A DNA stretch of 64,000 nucleotides from Saccharina japonica (lineage: Eukaryota > Sar > Phaeophyceae > Laminariales > Laminariaceae): contig MEHQ01000678.1 in NCBI GenBank assembly GCA_008828725.1, positions 75,877 through 139,876 on the forward strand, read 5' to 3'. Of this stretch, positions 12,501 to 26,254 are shown one piece after another (the stretch's first letter is position 1; each line of letters opens with the position of its first letter). A program made the position numbers and the translations under genes. A model generated the notes under the pieces. It saw only the letters and a list, made by a program, of their open reading frames with translations, was not told the DNA's origin and did no database searches.

Positions 12501-15500
12501 TAAGGTTTTTGGCCCACGTTAACGTTATTTTCCGTAAACCGTTTATACATATTTCAGCGTTTGCCACGGTTCCGCTATTTTCATCGCAAGACCCGAACCG
12601 CATATGACTGCAGAAACAGCGAAACGGCAAGCATCCCAGTCGGTTTTTGTTTTTCGTTACTCCGATGTTAAGGACGACTATGATGGGAGACGAAACCATA
12701 ACAGGAGTTTTCAAAACGTTCGCAGGCTTTTTCTCCCGGGGACGCTGATAATTGTCTCCTGCTATATCATCGAGTCATTGGTCAATTTTCGAGAGTAATC
12801 TAGTGGAATTGGCGGATTTTACAGGCTCGAAATTCTAGCAGATGGCCAACTCAGGCCAACCTGCCCAGTTTCGATTTGTTTTGTCGAAACCAGGTGAAAA
12901 ATACGAAACAGGCGGCTAGTTTCGACTTTTTTTATTGAAACCGGGCGAAAAAATGAAACTTGGCCAGTTGTCCATCCGTTGGAATTTTCAGCATGCAAAA
13001 TCGGCCAATACCACTAGACTTCTCTCGAAAATTGACCAATGGCTCGTTCAGAATTGACCAAGTGCTCGTTCAGATAGAAGGGGACATTTTTTAGCGTCCC
13101 CGGGAGAAAAAAGACACGAACGCATTGAAAAATCACGTTTCTGGTTTCGTCTGCCGTAAAAGTCAGCTTAACTTCAGTGCGCACCGCTGCACTACTGCTT
13201 TTTTTCGCGAAAGTGTTGCCGGGGGGGTCGTTTTTGTCCCGCCCCGGGGCCACGCGTAACCTCGCGACTCGGTGACACACACGCACTGATGGGCGATGCG
13301 TTTGCACTTCGCCCCTCCCCTCTTTCGTTTCGGCGCAAACGCTCGATTGAGACGCGCCAGGCAATCGTGAATCAAATTTTGTTTCGCGAGCGGTCGAACC
13401 TCATGGACAGGGCCGCCATCGACGATGCGGAGACGTCTCTACAGAACATGCTCCGCGACTTCTTGGGCGACAAGAGGAACAAGATTCCTGACCACATCAG
13501 GTGAGAAAGGACACCCCCCGGCGGTTTGACACGATACACAGCAGTGACCAGACCAGGTATCGGTACGATAGGACACCGGTCGCCCCGGTGGTCTAACAGG
13601 TAACCACGGAGCCTGTTTGTTAGGTTGGAGGTCGAGGGTTCGAGTCTCCATAGGATGGAGATTTTTATTTTTCAAATGAACCAACTGTCGAGAGCGCTTA
13701 TTATAGCGTGGGTATGATGAGCACAATTCGACGAGAGTTGACGAGGGAAGAAAGTGCTGAGTCTTCTCGCGATAAAAATGCAAGGCACGACCCGTATAGT
13801 GGGAGGAGGAGGGAGAGAAGAGCCTGCTGTGTGACCCCGGATCTGAGTTACGACTAAGAAGGAGAGAAAAAAGAAGGGTTAAGATAATAAATGGGATAGA
13901 CAAAAAAACGAAAAAAAGTGGGGGGGTGTCCCATAGTCGTATATGTGACCATAGCCCCTTGCATCCCTACGATGCCGGGACGGAGCACGTCGGGTTTTCA
14001 CCGACCAGACAGACATTTCTTGCACCGAGCGCGAAACGCCGTGAGGTTGTTGGGTGAGTCGCATGAAGGGTGGCCTACATCCTGCTAAGAATCGCTTGTG
14101 CGGCGGGCTTTCTCGCATATGGATGGCAGCGTCGAACGGTGTATACGGGGATGGCAGAAAGGAAGGCCAGACTCCGCGGCTTTAGTATCTGCCCTTGAAG
14201 GCATTTCAAGTTTATCTCTGAGACGACGCGAAGTGTCCGGTTTAGGCGTGAGTTTGAGGCAGAAATGCTGTACCCCGACTATGGCACCACGGTACATAGC
14301 AGACCCCGAGAAGGACCAGACCAGGTACACCAGTCGGAGGACCACGATACCAGACACGAGACGGAAAAATATTGTGTCAATCCCCACCGTTTTTGTATAT
14401 ATGTCAAAAAGACGTTTCTGTTTTTTTTTTAGATGAGATATATATACTGTACGTACATCGTAAATCCTCCAGTAGAAGGTTTTACCGCTTTTACCACTCT
14501 GGACGGAAATGTAAGGACCGCTTGGTCTTCATATCAATGTGAAAACGATCCTTATGTTTCCGTCCAAGTTTGGTGTCTGACACGATGGTTGACGCACCGC
14601 TATGTACGAGACGAAGAAGTAAATTACCCCCCCCCCCACCCCCTTTGGTGCAGGATGCAGCTCACCCTTCATGCGACTCGCTCACCATCTCACGACGCTT
14701 CGCGCTTGGTGCTAGCAATGTCTGTCTGGTTGGTGAAAACCCGACATGCTCCGTCCCGGCATTGTAGGGGTGCGAGGGTCTATGGTCATACGACTACGGC
14801 TATGCACGAAAATGAAGTACACCCCCCCGCGACTCGCTCAACAACCTCACGACGCTTCGCCGCTTGGTGCAAGCAATGTCTGGCTGGTTGGTGAAAACCC
14901 AACGCGCTCCGTCCCGGCATTTGTAGGGGTGCGAGGGTCTATGGTCATACGACTACGGCCGTGCACGACATGCGGCTAATGAGTACACCCCCCTCCCCGA
15001 AGAATGGTTTTCGGCACCGCTACTGCTGTAAAGTTACGGGCGAAGCGAGATATCTCTGTTAATTGACGCAACCGCCTAAACAATAAGGGAGGGCGGCCCC
15101 TGGTTGAGCTGTGGTTGAAAGCCGGAGATCCTTACAAAGAAAGTCTGAACCCGGAGGTTTTTTCGTACGTATAAAACACCTGAAAACCGGAGATCCGTCG
15201 TGGCGTCCGACCAACAATCTCAATTCCTGATACTGTGGGGCGGAGCGCCTGGCAGGTTCTCTCTAGTGTGGTTGTGGTGTGGAGGACACACCGAGGTGGG
15301 TTGGTGCCTCGGGCCTTCACGGAACGGAGTGAGGACCCTCTTGGGTGACCTTGAACTTGTGTGTAATGAGGCGGTACTATCTAGGGGAAGGGGACCTGGT
15401 ACCCACATCACCCCCCTCTCTTTTTTTGAGGCATGCAACTGCGCGTCTTAAAAATAAAAAGGTGTCGACTTAGGGTAACAGGCCAACTTTTAGGTTAACT

Positions 15501-15556
15501 TCCTAGATGTGCAACATTAACACCACACATAATTTTACCATACCGGTAGTTTGTTT

Positions 15557-15615
<59 letters not shown>

Positions 15616-18600
15616 GCCTTCCACCTGGTGCACGCACGCACCACCACCGTTGCGACACGTTTGGGTAGGCGGCAGGCGGTGAAGACCATGGACATGTCGG
15701 TGGTGAGCCGGCAGCTGGAGCAGGAGACCAGAGGGGCCCTCCGCGGCACCGTTAACGGACGCATACCGCGCATGCTGCTCATACAGGTGAACTCGTGCTC
15801 ATCGTACGGAGGGTTTAGAGTCGGTTCCTCCGCCCCAATGGCGGGTGGGGGGGGGGCGTACTCATTTGTTGCTTGCCTTAGTCATTTGACCATTGACCAC
15901 GCATCCCTTTCGAGACGGAGCAATGGCGGAGGGGGGGGGGGGGGGGGGGGGGGGTATGTTGTGAATTGGACAGGCAACTTCGAAGGGGGCTAGCTTTAGC
16001 TTAGCTTCCCACTTATTGGAGAGAACGGTTGGCACAACTCTTGTGTACGAGACGACTAAAGTAGAACTGACCCTAACTCTGAGCCTAAGCCAATCATATT
16101 CAAGATGCGCCTAACTTTTTTCTGAGGGTAGTCGCATTATAGTATAGGATCTCCATACCTGCAGTAGGCGTTACGCGTACGCTTAACCCGATGAAGAGTC
16201 GAGTCGCATGGCGCATACAGGGATAAAACGAAAATCCGCTGAAAAAAACAAACGAAGTTCGAAAACATATTGGGTTAACGAGCCCCCCCCCCCCCGGCAG
16301 CCACGAAATGTATTTTTTTAATCAGAACGTGCTACCTCCTAGCGTAGCACGCGTCTGATTGTTCCGCGCGTTTGACAGTTCGTTCGTCCGTTTGTTCAGC
16401 TTTGCGGACATTTTTTGCTGTGATTCCACGTCGCTTTTCGTCTGGGTGTTTGTTATCGTGTGTGTTTCTGATCGTGTCTGGGTCTTCTCGTGTGGTCTAG
16501 TTTGCCAAGCATATACACAATCAGGATCTCACTCAAAAATACAATCCATCATGGACCAATACCCGATTGTGTGCAATTCACTTAGTGAAACCTGCCCCAA
16601 GGGAAAGGAAAGGTGGTTTCAAATATCAAATAAAATAACCAAAATAGCAGCTAAACAAATCCGTACTTCTCGGGCGTGTGTCTTCTCGTGTGTGTGCGTG
16701 TCTCATCGTGTATGTGTCTTTTCGTGTCTGTGTCTTTTCGTGCCTGCTTCTTACCGTGTCTGTGTCTTTTCATGTGTGTTGTGTGTCCTCTCATGGGTAT
16801 ATTTTATCGTGTGCCTTGTTTTGTGTTTTCTCGTGTCTTACGTGCTATCGTGTCTTGTGTATTTTCTTGTTTTGTCTTCATCGTTTGGGTGTCTTTCGTT
16901 TTTTTTTTCGCGCTCTTTTCGCGGGTACTTTCTTGTGTTCTCTCGTGTCTATGTCTTTTCGTGTCTTGTGTCTTATCGTGTCTTGTGTCTTTTCGTGTTT
17001 TGTCTTTATCGTGTGCCGTGAATTTTGTTTTTTTTTACGCGTCCCAGGCCGCGTTCTTGAAGAAAGAGCTCCTGCACGCGATGGAAGCCATCGACGAGTT
17101 GTTTCAGGCGAACCAGGTGTGAGCTCAACAATCGAGATGAAACTTGACATTTAAGCAAGACCCCGTCCCCCTATATTCTATATATTTATAGGTTGGGTTG
17201 GCGTCGGTTGGCAACGACGCTGTAAAACACGCCTCTCACTGCGTGAGCTCGACAACCAGGGTGCCGTTTTGTTTTGTTTTTTTTTGCGGTCACCCATGCT
17301 GGCGGTCTTGTTAGATCATTTGTGCGGGGTTGATAACCTCATCTCCGCACAAGGGGAATGATCGTATCACGTAGTGTGTATATGGTAAGGCATCCACGAG
17401 GCAGATACTAAAGCCGCGGAGTCTGGCCTTCTCTGATGCCACCCGTATACACCTTCGAAGCTGCATCCATATGCGAGAAAGTCCGCGCCAAGCGGTTCTT
17501 AGCAGGATGAGGCCACCCTTCATGCGACTCACCCAAACCTCACGGCGTTTCGCGCTTGGTGCAAGAAATGTCTGCTGGTCTGGTGAAAACCCACGTGCTC
17601 CGTCCCGGCATCGTAGGGATGCAAGAGGGCTATGGTCACATATACGACTACGGCCGTGCACGACATGAGTGCACCCCCCCCCCGGTGGCCACTATGGCCA
17701 TACGACTACGGCCGTGCACGACATGAGTACACCCCCCCCGGTGGCCACAGGCGGCGAAACAGGAAGGGGATACGATTAGCAAAAAGTTTCTTTGTAATAT
17801 ATGGAAACAANGTAATGAGCGCCCAAGTGATGGAGGTGTCTCTATTAGGAGGAGGAACGGTGCTCCGTCTCGAAAGGGATGCGTGGTCAATGGTCAAATG
17901 ACTAAGGCAAGCAACAAATGAGTACGCCNCCCCCCCCCCCCCCCCNCCCCCCTCACGAAAATCAGCTCTAATTTGACCGTCCAAACCTGACCGCCCTTAA
18001 CCTGGCCCTCAGAGTAACCACTCCTATACCGGCGCGACCGACGCCGTCGGGACGCGAGCTTACCCCTTGTGTACGGCAGCAGCGTTAAAATTGGCGTACG
18101 AGACATATTTTACATGTGCAAATAAGTGTGGTTATAGGTTTAGCTTTATCTTTTCACCCATCCACAGGAGGATTGGAAAAAAAGATGTAAAACAAATGAG
18201 TGTCCTGTGCGCCAGTGCCAGTGCTTCCGCGGTGCTTGCTGATTTTGCAGTGCCAGTCCTTCCGCTGTGCTTGCTGATTTTGAGGTTTGTCATCTCCCCG
18301 CCCGAGGGGGGGGGAGGAGTCCCATGCTGCTGGTTGTCCGCACCCCCAAGCGGAAAGCTGTGGGTCATCGGCGAGGTTTTTGAGCGCCCCGAGGTCTTGG
18401 ATGTGCTGCTCGCGCGTTGCCGCTATTATCTAAATTGTTGTGTGTAAGTTGTGATCGTTTAGTAGGCCGTTTCCTATGCGGTTCGATTTTTGAGCTTCAG
18501 ATTATGGTCTGATCGATTTTTCAGCGACCTGGTTCGAAAATCGAAACAGTCTTCTTATGCGAGAAAACACGGATTTGTTGTATCATACGTGCAGATATTT

Positions 18601-21600
18601 GAGCAAACGGCAAGACCAACTGCTGTTGTTGTTGTTGTTGTGGTCTGGCGCCGCGAAGAGACGCGCCGAGTGCGCTGTACTGGGCATAGAACCCAAGCGT
18701 TCGAAGCCACGCTGGCTGCCTCTGGTCTGGCGGCGACGCGCCGAGTGCGCTCGAGTCGACCTGTCTTGGTATTTTGTATTTTGACACAACGAAGCATCCG
18801 AGCGTTGACTGCTGTGTACTACTGCTGCTGCTGTGTGAAGTCTACGAGTACGCGTACGGAGAGGCGCGTGCCGAGTGCGCTTCCCTTCGTCTCTAGGTCC
18901 GAGCCCGCGCCAGCCGACTGTAATTTGGCGACGGAGAGGCCCACCGATCGTCGGCTGCGCGTCGGGCGCGAAGCAACGTCGCTGTGTCACCATCCAACTC
19001 ATCGATCGTGCTGCTGCTGCTGCTTGCTTGCTGCGTGGATAACATCTTGAATTTAGAGACCATGCCATTTTTCGATTTAAAAATCTGATGACCCAAGTCG
19101 TCGGATTTTGGGCCAAAATCCGACGACTTGGGTCATCGGATTCTCAAATCGAAAAATTTCCCGTCAGATTTTGCATAATCGGACTGCATAGGACGGTGCT
19201 TTCGTTTTTGAGATCGAAAAATACAAATATGAAGCTCGAAATCGAACCGCATAGGAAACAGCCTTAGTCCACAAAACATTAGCCTTCGCGACGCCGAATA
19301 AATCGTCGCCCGTGTACGTGAACTTGTATGTATGCTGAACCGTCGTCATTGGGGAACGATGAAGATCGTCAAATTGCAGCCAACAAAAGCGGATAACACC
19401 ATTGCGACAGCCTACTCGTAGATGCTTCCGTCGTTCAAGGCTCTTTAAACGAGGAAAAATAGAACGATTTTCAGTTCGCAGCGGATTGTACTGAAACATA
19501 AACGTCAAGACATCTTGACGGAAGCAAAACGAGGAATACAGATGCCAGCTCAACTTCCTTCGAATATGACACAATATTGCAACACAAGAATGACACAATA
19601 TTGCAACACAAGAATGACACAATACTGCAACACAAGAATGACACAATATTGCCACTCAAGAAGGACACAATATTGCAACACAAGAAGGACACAATATTGC
19701 AACACAAGAATGACACAATATTGCAACACAAGAATGACACAATATTGCAACACAAGAAATGAAAGTCCGACGATTTGGGCCATTATACGTAACCCATTCA
19801 GAAAACTGAAACACTCATCGCATATTATTTCCAAGTAGTTTGTCCCCAAATACGTGAGACCAGTTCTTAAGGGGTTAACCCATTCAGAGCTGAAAAAAGG
19901 TCCCACACTAATTCCAAGTAGTTTGTCCCCAAATTCGTGGGACCAGTTCTTAACCCATTCAGAACTGAAAAAAAAGGTCCCACACTAATTCCAAGTAGTT
20001 TGTCCCCAAATTCGTGGGACCAGTTCTTAACCCATTCAGAACTGAAAAAAATGTCCCACACTAATTCCAAGTAGTTTGTCCCCAAATTCGTGGGACCAGT
20101 TCTTAACCCATTCAGAACTGAAAAAAGGTCCCACACTAATTCCAAGTAGTTTGTCCCCAAATTCGTGAGACCAGTTCTTACGGGGTTAAGGAACCCCGAT
20201 CATCTAGATAACGTGTCACCCTGCAAAAGGTACAGTACCTCTATCGTCGCACGCGTCAGGTATATTGACAAAACAGAAAAAAAAAGTTGTATTGCTCGAT
20301 GTTTTCCAAGCGACCGGTGACAGCTGATAAAGTTGCAGCAAGCAGTGTTATCTGGCCGCTTGCGTACCGTTCGTATACGAAGCTCCGTCCGGGTGCGAGC
20401 TTGGCCTCTCGCCCGTCGCACCAACCTCGAGCGCGAACCCGCCGCTGGATGGCTTCAGACACAGCCTTGCGTGGCCCACTACTCTGTACGGTGCACCGCC
20501 GACCCGCATCACAATCTGTCGAAAATGCTCTCCCTTGTTGAACCCGAATTGACAAAAAACAATATCACTCGTGTATGTGATGCCTGGACTGCCGGTCTTC
20601 TCTGTGCAACTGGTATAATGTCAGGGTGACAGGCATGGACAGTAGAAGTATCGAAAGTTATTCAAGACAGGTCGATCCAAGGATGCCAGCATACCAACAT
20701 GCAGCGAGAGAGGGTTTGCTTTCTGGCCGAAATGTGTTTGTTTTTTTTCTCTGGAATGTGGAAACCGGAGATGCTTTTCAATCATCCCCCCGGGGGGGGG
20801 GGGGGGGGGTGGGGGGGTTATAAGTCGTCCCCGATTTTTGCCGTAACAGCCGCACGTATATAGCACCAAAAAGTGAGGATGCGCCGAGAGGCGTTTTTTT
20901 TCCTGTCTTCGCCCCTTCTCCCATGACAATGTTGTTTGTTGTCCTCTTATGAACTCGTCACTGTGATCACAACCAAGACAGACTCCAATAACTCTGGCGT
21001 GAAACACCACCCTCAGGGAAGAAGAAAAAAAAATCACCTACGTCACAACTGAAGGAAATCGTGTATACGACTAACAGTGATGACGCCTTGCGGTGGCCGT
21101 GGTGGTGCTTTGCAGGTAACCCTGAGGCTGATCTCGGTGGTCCCCGCGGCGCTGGTGATCTTGGGCGTGGTGAGGGCCTCCAAGTCGTTCGTGCACGCCG
21201 CTTCCTCCCGCCGCTTGGAGCCCACCACCCTGGTCCACCGCTCCATGAGAGCGTCCGTGAGGGAGATGGAAAGGCTCCTCACATCAAGCAGGCAAGAACA
21301 TTTTTGAGCCCGAGCCGACAGCGTGTCTTAACTCTTTTTCCAACCCCCAACATGACCCTTCTCTGATTTTAAGTGTGTTGTCCCCCCAAAAACAAAAGGC
21401 CCAGTGGCAAAAGGGGTTATAAGTTATAACCCCGTCAAAATTACGCCCACGGTTTTGGGAGTAAACAACTTGGGATTAGACCAGGAAACGTTTTCGCAGT
21501 GGTAGAAGTGGTAAAAGCGGGGACGTTCCGCGCCAGCCCCCCCCCCCCTCTATGGTCATACGACTACGGCCAAGCACGACATGAGTGCACCCCCCCCCCT

Positions 21601-24600
21601 CTTAGCAGGATGCAGCTCACCCTCCCTGCGACTCGCCCAACTCCTCACGGCGCTTCGCGCTTGGTGCAAGAAATGTCTGCCTGGTTGGTGAAAACCCAAC
21701 GTTCTCCGTCCCGGCATTGTAGGGATGCGAGGGTCTATGGTCATACGACTACGGCCATGCATGAAAAATGAAGTACACCCCCCCCCCGCTCCCCCGATTT
21801 TTTTTTGTGTTACGACCGCGTTTGCAGTCCGGGCGTGTGGTAGTAGCCGCGCAACCGTGTAAGTTAAGTTGCTGCGGTTTTGGGCCATACTAGCCGCGGT
21901 GATGGTGATGGTGGTTGGTGGGTGTTGCCGTTGTGTGCGTCATGGTGTTACGGGTGGGCTAATGTAGTAAGAACCCCATGATGGACTCAAAAATCATGCA
22001 TCCCCCTATGTTTACACACCATGTTTGGCTCTGATTACTACAGTACAGTACAGGACACCTACTAAGAAACAGACTGCGTATTAATAATAAGAAATCCAGG
22101 CTGAGATTTAGATAAAAATAAGAATTTCATGAGTCGTTATCTTGAAATTAATGTAGAAAGCACCCTCTCTCAAATAAGAAACCCAGCCTGGACCAGATTT
22201 TCTGTTTCTTATTAGGTGTCCTGTACTGTAGTGTGTTTCCCCGCAATAGTCGCTGTTTTGGTGCCTGGTCCAGTATGCTCGAGTTGCTCAGGCTGCTTCG
22301 CTCTTTGTGCAGTTAATTTTATGTTGTGTTTGACGTTGAGACGTTCTGTTCTACCGACCGACAAGCATCTGGTGCACCCAGTGTCCGTGCTGAGTCTTCA
22401 CTCTATTATATGAATAGAGATAGACCAGTTATGTCGTCACAGACTGTGAAGAAAAAAAAGCGAAAACCAACGTACCCTTAAAATTAATCGAGGTAGTAAG
22501 CAAGTGAAATGCCAACGTATACACCGTGTACACACGAAAAACACAGCAAAAACAGGCCAGATAAGCAGCCAAGAAACAAGAAACAAAACAAACAAAACAA
22601 AAAAAGGACAAGGAAAATGCTGAAATGAAAGCGTTGTTTGGAAACCTGGTATGTGTATACTGTGACAGGATTTCCGCCTGTCCTGAGTTTCGTAAACCCG
22701 AAAAAAGAACAAAAAAAAAAACGATTACTGAGGCTCAAGTCAAACCGTAGCAGACTTCTGGTTTGTTTCGGTGCAGCGGGGGCGATTATTTTTCTCCTTT
22801 CCTTTTTTTTCGCNAAAAAATACCAGTACGAAACAGTATATAAACCCTTGAACATGTCCCATCCGTATTACATACCGCAGTACGAAATCTATGTTTTAGT
22901 GCATGGGTCTCTAAATAAGGCATAGGTTGTTCGTGGTATGGGTACAATTATAGCGAAAGAGGGAGAAGAATGTATATATACTTTATGATGCGTGCATGTG
23001 TTTGATGGGCAGATTACCTGGTCGGTGAAAACCCCCTCCCGGCGAGGGCCTATGGTCATACGACTACGGCCAAGCAAGAAAAATGAAGTGCACCCCCCCC
23101 CCGCTCCCCCGATTTTTTTTTGTGTTACGACCGCGTTTGCAGTCCGGGCGTGTGGTAGTAGCCGCGCAACCGTGTAAGTTAAGTTGCTGCGGTTTTGGGC
23201 CATACTAGCCGCGGTGATGGTGATGGTGGTTGGTGGGTGTTGCCGTTGTGTGCGTCATGGTGTTACGGGTGGGCTAATGTAGTAAGAACCCCATGATGGA
23301 CTCAAAAATCATGCATCCCCCTATGTTTACACACCATGTTTGGCTCTGATTACTACAGTACAGTACAGGACACCTACTAAGAAACAGACTGCGTATTAAT
23401 AATAAGAAATCCAGGCTGAGATTTAGATAAAAATAAGAATTTCATGAGTCGTTATCTTGAAATTAATGTAGAAAGCACCCTCTCTCAAATAAGAAACCCA
23501 GCCTGGACCAGATTTTCTGTTTCTTATTAGGTGTCCTGTACTGTAGTGTGTTTCCCCGCAATAGTCGCTGTTTTGGTGCCTGGTCCAGTATGCTCGAGTT
23601 GCTCAGGCTGCTTCGCTCTTTGTGCAGTTAATTTTATGTTGTGTTTGACGTTGAGACGTTCTGTTCTACCGACCGACAATCATCTGGTGCACCCAGTGTC
23701 CGTGCTGAGTCTTCACTCTATTATATGAATAGAGATAGACCAGTTATGTCGTCACAGACTGTGAAGAAAAAAAAGCGAAAACCAACGTACCCTTAAAATT
23801 AATCGAGGTAGTAAGCAAGTGAAATGCCAACGTATACACCGTGTACACACGAAAAACACAGCAAAAACAGGCCAGATAAGCAGCCAAGAAACAAGAAACA
23901 AAACAAAACAAAACAAAAAAAGGACAAGGAAAATGCTGAAATGAAAGCGTTGTTTGGAAACCTGGTATGTGTATACTGTGACAGGATTTCCGCCTGTCCT
24001 GAGTTTCGTAAACCCGAAAAAAGAAAAAAAAAAACGATTACTGAGGCTCAAGTCAAACCGTAGCAGACTTCTGGTTTGTTTCGGTGCAGCGGGGGCGATT
24101 ATTTTTCTCCTTTCCTTTTTTTTCGCCGTGTGCAGAGGGTTCGTTGGCGACCAGGACCTCGATAGCAAGCTTGGCGCCGCAAGCCGGAGCCTGCTCAGCC
24201 ACGAGGAAACGGGCAAGCTAGCGGTGAGAGCGAAGCGCGTGCAGCCGGCCCGCGGTATAACATGTGTCGTTGTGTGCTGGCTATTGTAGCGTTAAGCTAT
24301 CGTTGCGGAACGTTTCATGCCTCGGACGGGTCATCGTTTCCCACTTCATGGTGTCGTAGATCTTGCAAAAGATAGATCCTGTTGCCGATATTGTGTATAT
24401 GATCTGTATGATCTAGCTCATGTTGTCGGGTGCGAGCCGCACAATCTGCATCATCTAGCACATGTTTCCTGGGTTGGATCTGTATCATGCAGATCATGCA
24501 GATCATGCACAGCACCTCACAACGGTAGGCGAGGAACCACGTAGATGATCTGCAGAAGATGATGGTCTGTGCGTTCGCGTTTCGATCTATATATCGATAT

Positions 24601-26254
24601 ATCGAAAGTTTCGATCTGTATCGAAATATCGAAAGTTTCAATGTATCTTAACGAACGCGTTGTGCCATCCACCATCCACCCCCCTGGAAGTCTCCGTCGT
24701 TATTGTGCTGATGGTGTGGTGAACGAAAATAATCGACGTATATACGCAAAATAGCCGCCGTGGTGGCTTGGTCGGCGAAACGTGGAGGAGAAGGCTCCGT
24801 CGCGAGGTCTAGACAAGATGACAATCTCCCGATTTCCCGAGGAGAGCTTCGAGAACGACTTTCCCGAAGATGTGGTGGAAATCAAGTTTTAAAGGCTTAA
24901 AACTCTTGGAGCGTTTGTTGATCGACATGTTTTGTCTACTTTCCCTACAAAAATGCGAGGGGTTTCGACTTACCTGGTATATGAGTAGGCGTGTTGGTTC
25001 CGGGGACATGGTGTCCACAGTAATTATCTATTATATCGAAATCTTTTCATATCGAAAGTTACTTTTTTGTTTTTTTTTCCCGGTATCGTATCAAACTGTC
25101 TCGTTTCTCGTTCGATATAATATATTCAAAAATTAAAAAAAAAAAAAAAAAAAAAAAAACGATTACTGAGGCTCAAGTCAAACCGTAGCAGACTTCTGGT
25201 TTGTTTCGGTGCAGCGGGGGCGATTATTTTTCTCCTTTCCTTTTTTTTCGCCGTGTGCAGAGGGTTCGTTGGCGACCAGGACCTCGATAGCAAGCTTGGC
25301 GCCGCAAGCCGGAGCCTGCTCAGCCACGAGGAAACGGGCAAGCTAGCGGTGAGAGCGAAGCGCGTGCAGCCGGCCCGCGGTATAACATGTGTCGTTGTGT
25401 GCTGGCTATTGTAGCGTTAAGCTATCGTTGCGGAACGTTTCATGCCTCGGACGGGTCATCGTTTCCCACTTCATGGTGTCGTAGATCTTGCAAAAGATAG
25501 ATCCTGTTGCCGATATTGTGTATATGATCTGTATGATCTAGCTCATGTTGTCGGGTGCGAGCCGCACAATCTGCATCATCTAGCACATGTTTCCTGGGTT
25601 GGATCTGTATCATGCAGATCATGCAGATCATGCACAGCACCTCACAACGGTAGGCGAGGAACCACGTAGATGATCTGCAGAAGATGATGGTCTGTGCGTT
25701 CGCGTTTCGATCTATATATCGATATATCGAAAGTTTCGATCTGTATCGAAATATCGAAAGTTTCAATGTATCTTAACGAACGCGTTGTGCCATCCACCAT
25801 CCACCCCCCTGGAAGTCTCCGTCGTTATTGTGCTGATGGTGTGGTGAACGAAAATAATCGACGTATATAGGCAAAATAGCCGCCGTGGTGGCTTGGTCGG
25901 CGAAACGTGGAGGAGAAGGCTCCGTCGCGAGGTCTAGACAAGATGACAATCTCCCGATTTCCCGAGGAGAGCTTCGAGAACGACTTTCCCGAAGATGTGG
26001 TGGAAATCAAGTTTTAAAGGCTTAAAACTCTTGGAGCGTTTGTTGATCGACATGTTTTGTCTACTTTCCCTACAAAAATGCGAGGGGTTTCGACTTACCT
26101 GGTATATGAGTAGGCGTGTTGGTTCCGGGGACATGGTGTCCACAGTAATTATCTATTATATCGAAATCTTTTCATATCGAAAGTTACTTTTTTGTTTTTT
26201 TTTCCCGGTATCGTATCAAACTGTCTCGTTTCTCGTTCGATATAATATATTCAA

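Larger units (their letters stand above)
21730..24126 (+). repeat. 1.3-kb direct duplication (21.73-22.81 and 23.04-24.13 kb)
   Basis: The two copies are offset by 1,315 bp and almost identical. They contain a SINE-A tail, a MITE, repeat family E and an A-rich block. Copy 1 stops at the N at 22814, 10 bp before the point where exon 9 would start in copy 2. A 225-bp unique spacer (22815-23040) separates them. This may be a true tandem duplication or two haplotypes laid end to end. Confidence 0.8.

Noticed and set aside
12169..12714. 181-codon reverse-strand frame in intron 4
   Set aside because: Lys/Arg-rich and domain-free, it overlaps the left arm of the fold-back element and has no splice or start support.
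13573..13660. A genuine tRNA gene
   Set aside because: A and B boxes are present, but no acceptor stem or anticodon arm folds and the sequence continues into the shared SINE body. It is a tRNA-derived SINE head.
19565..19760. CRISPR-like array
   Set aside because: The units are contiguous 24-bp tandem repeats with no unique spacers, in a eukaryotic intron. It is a minisatellite.
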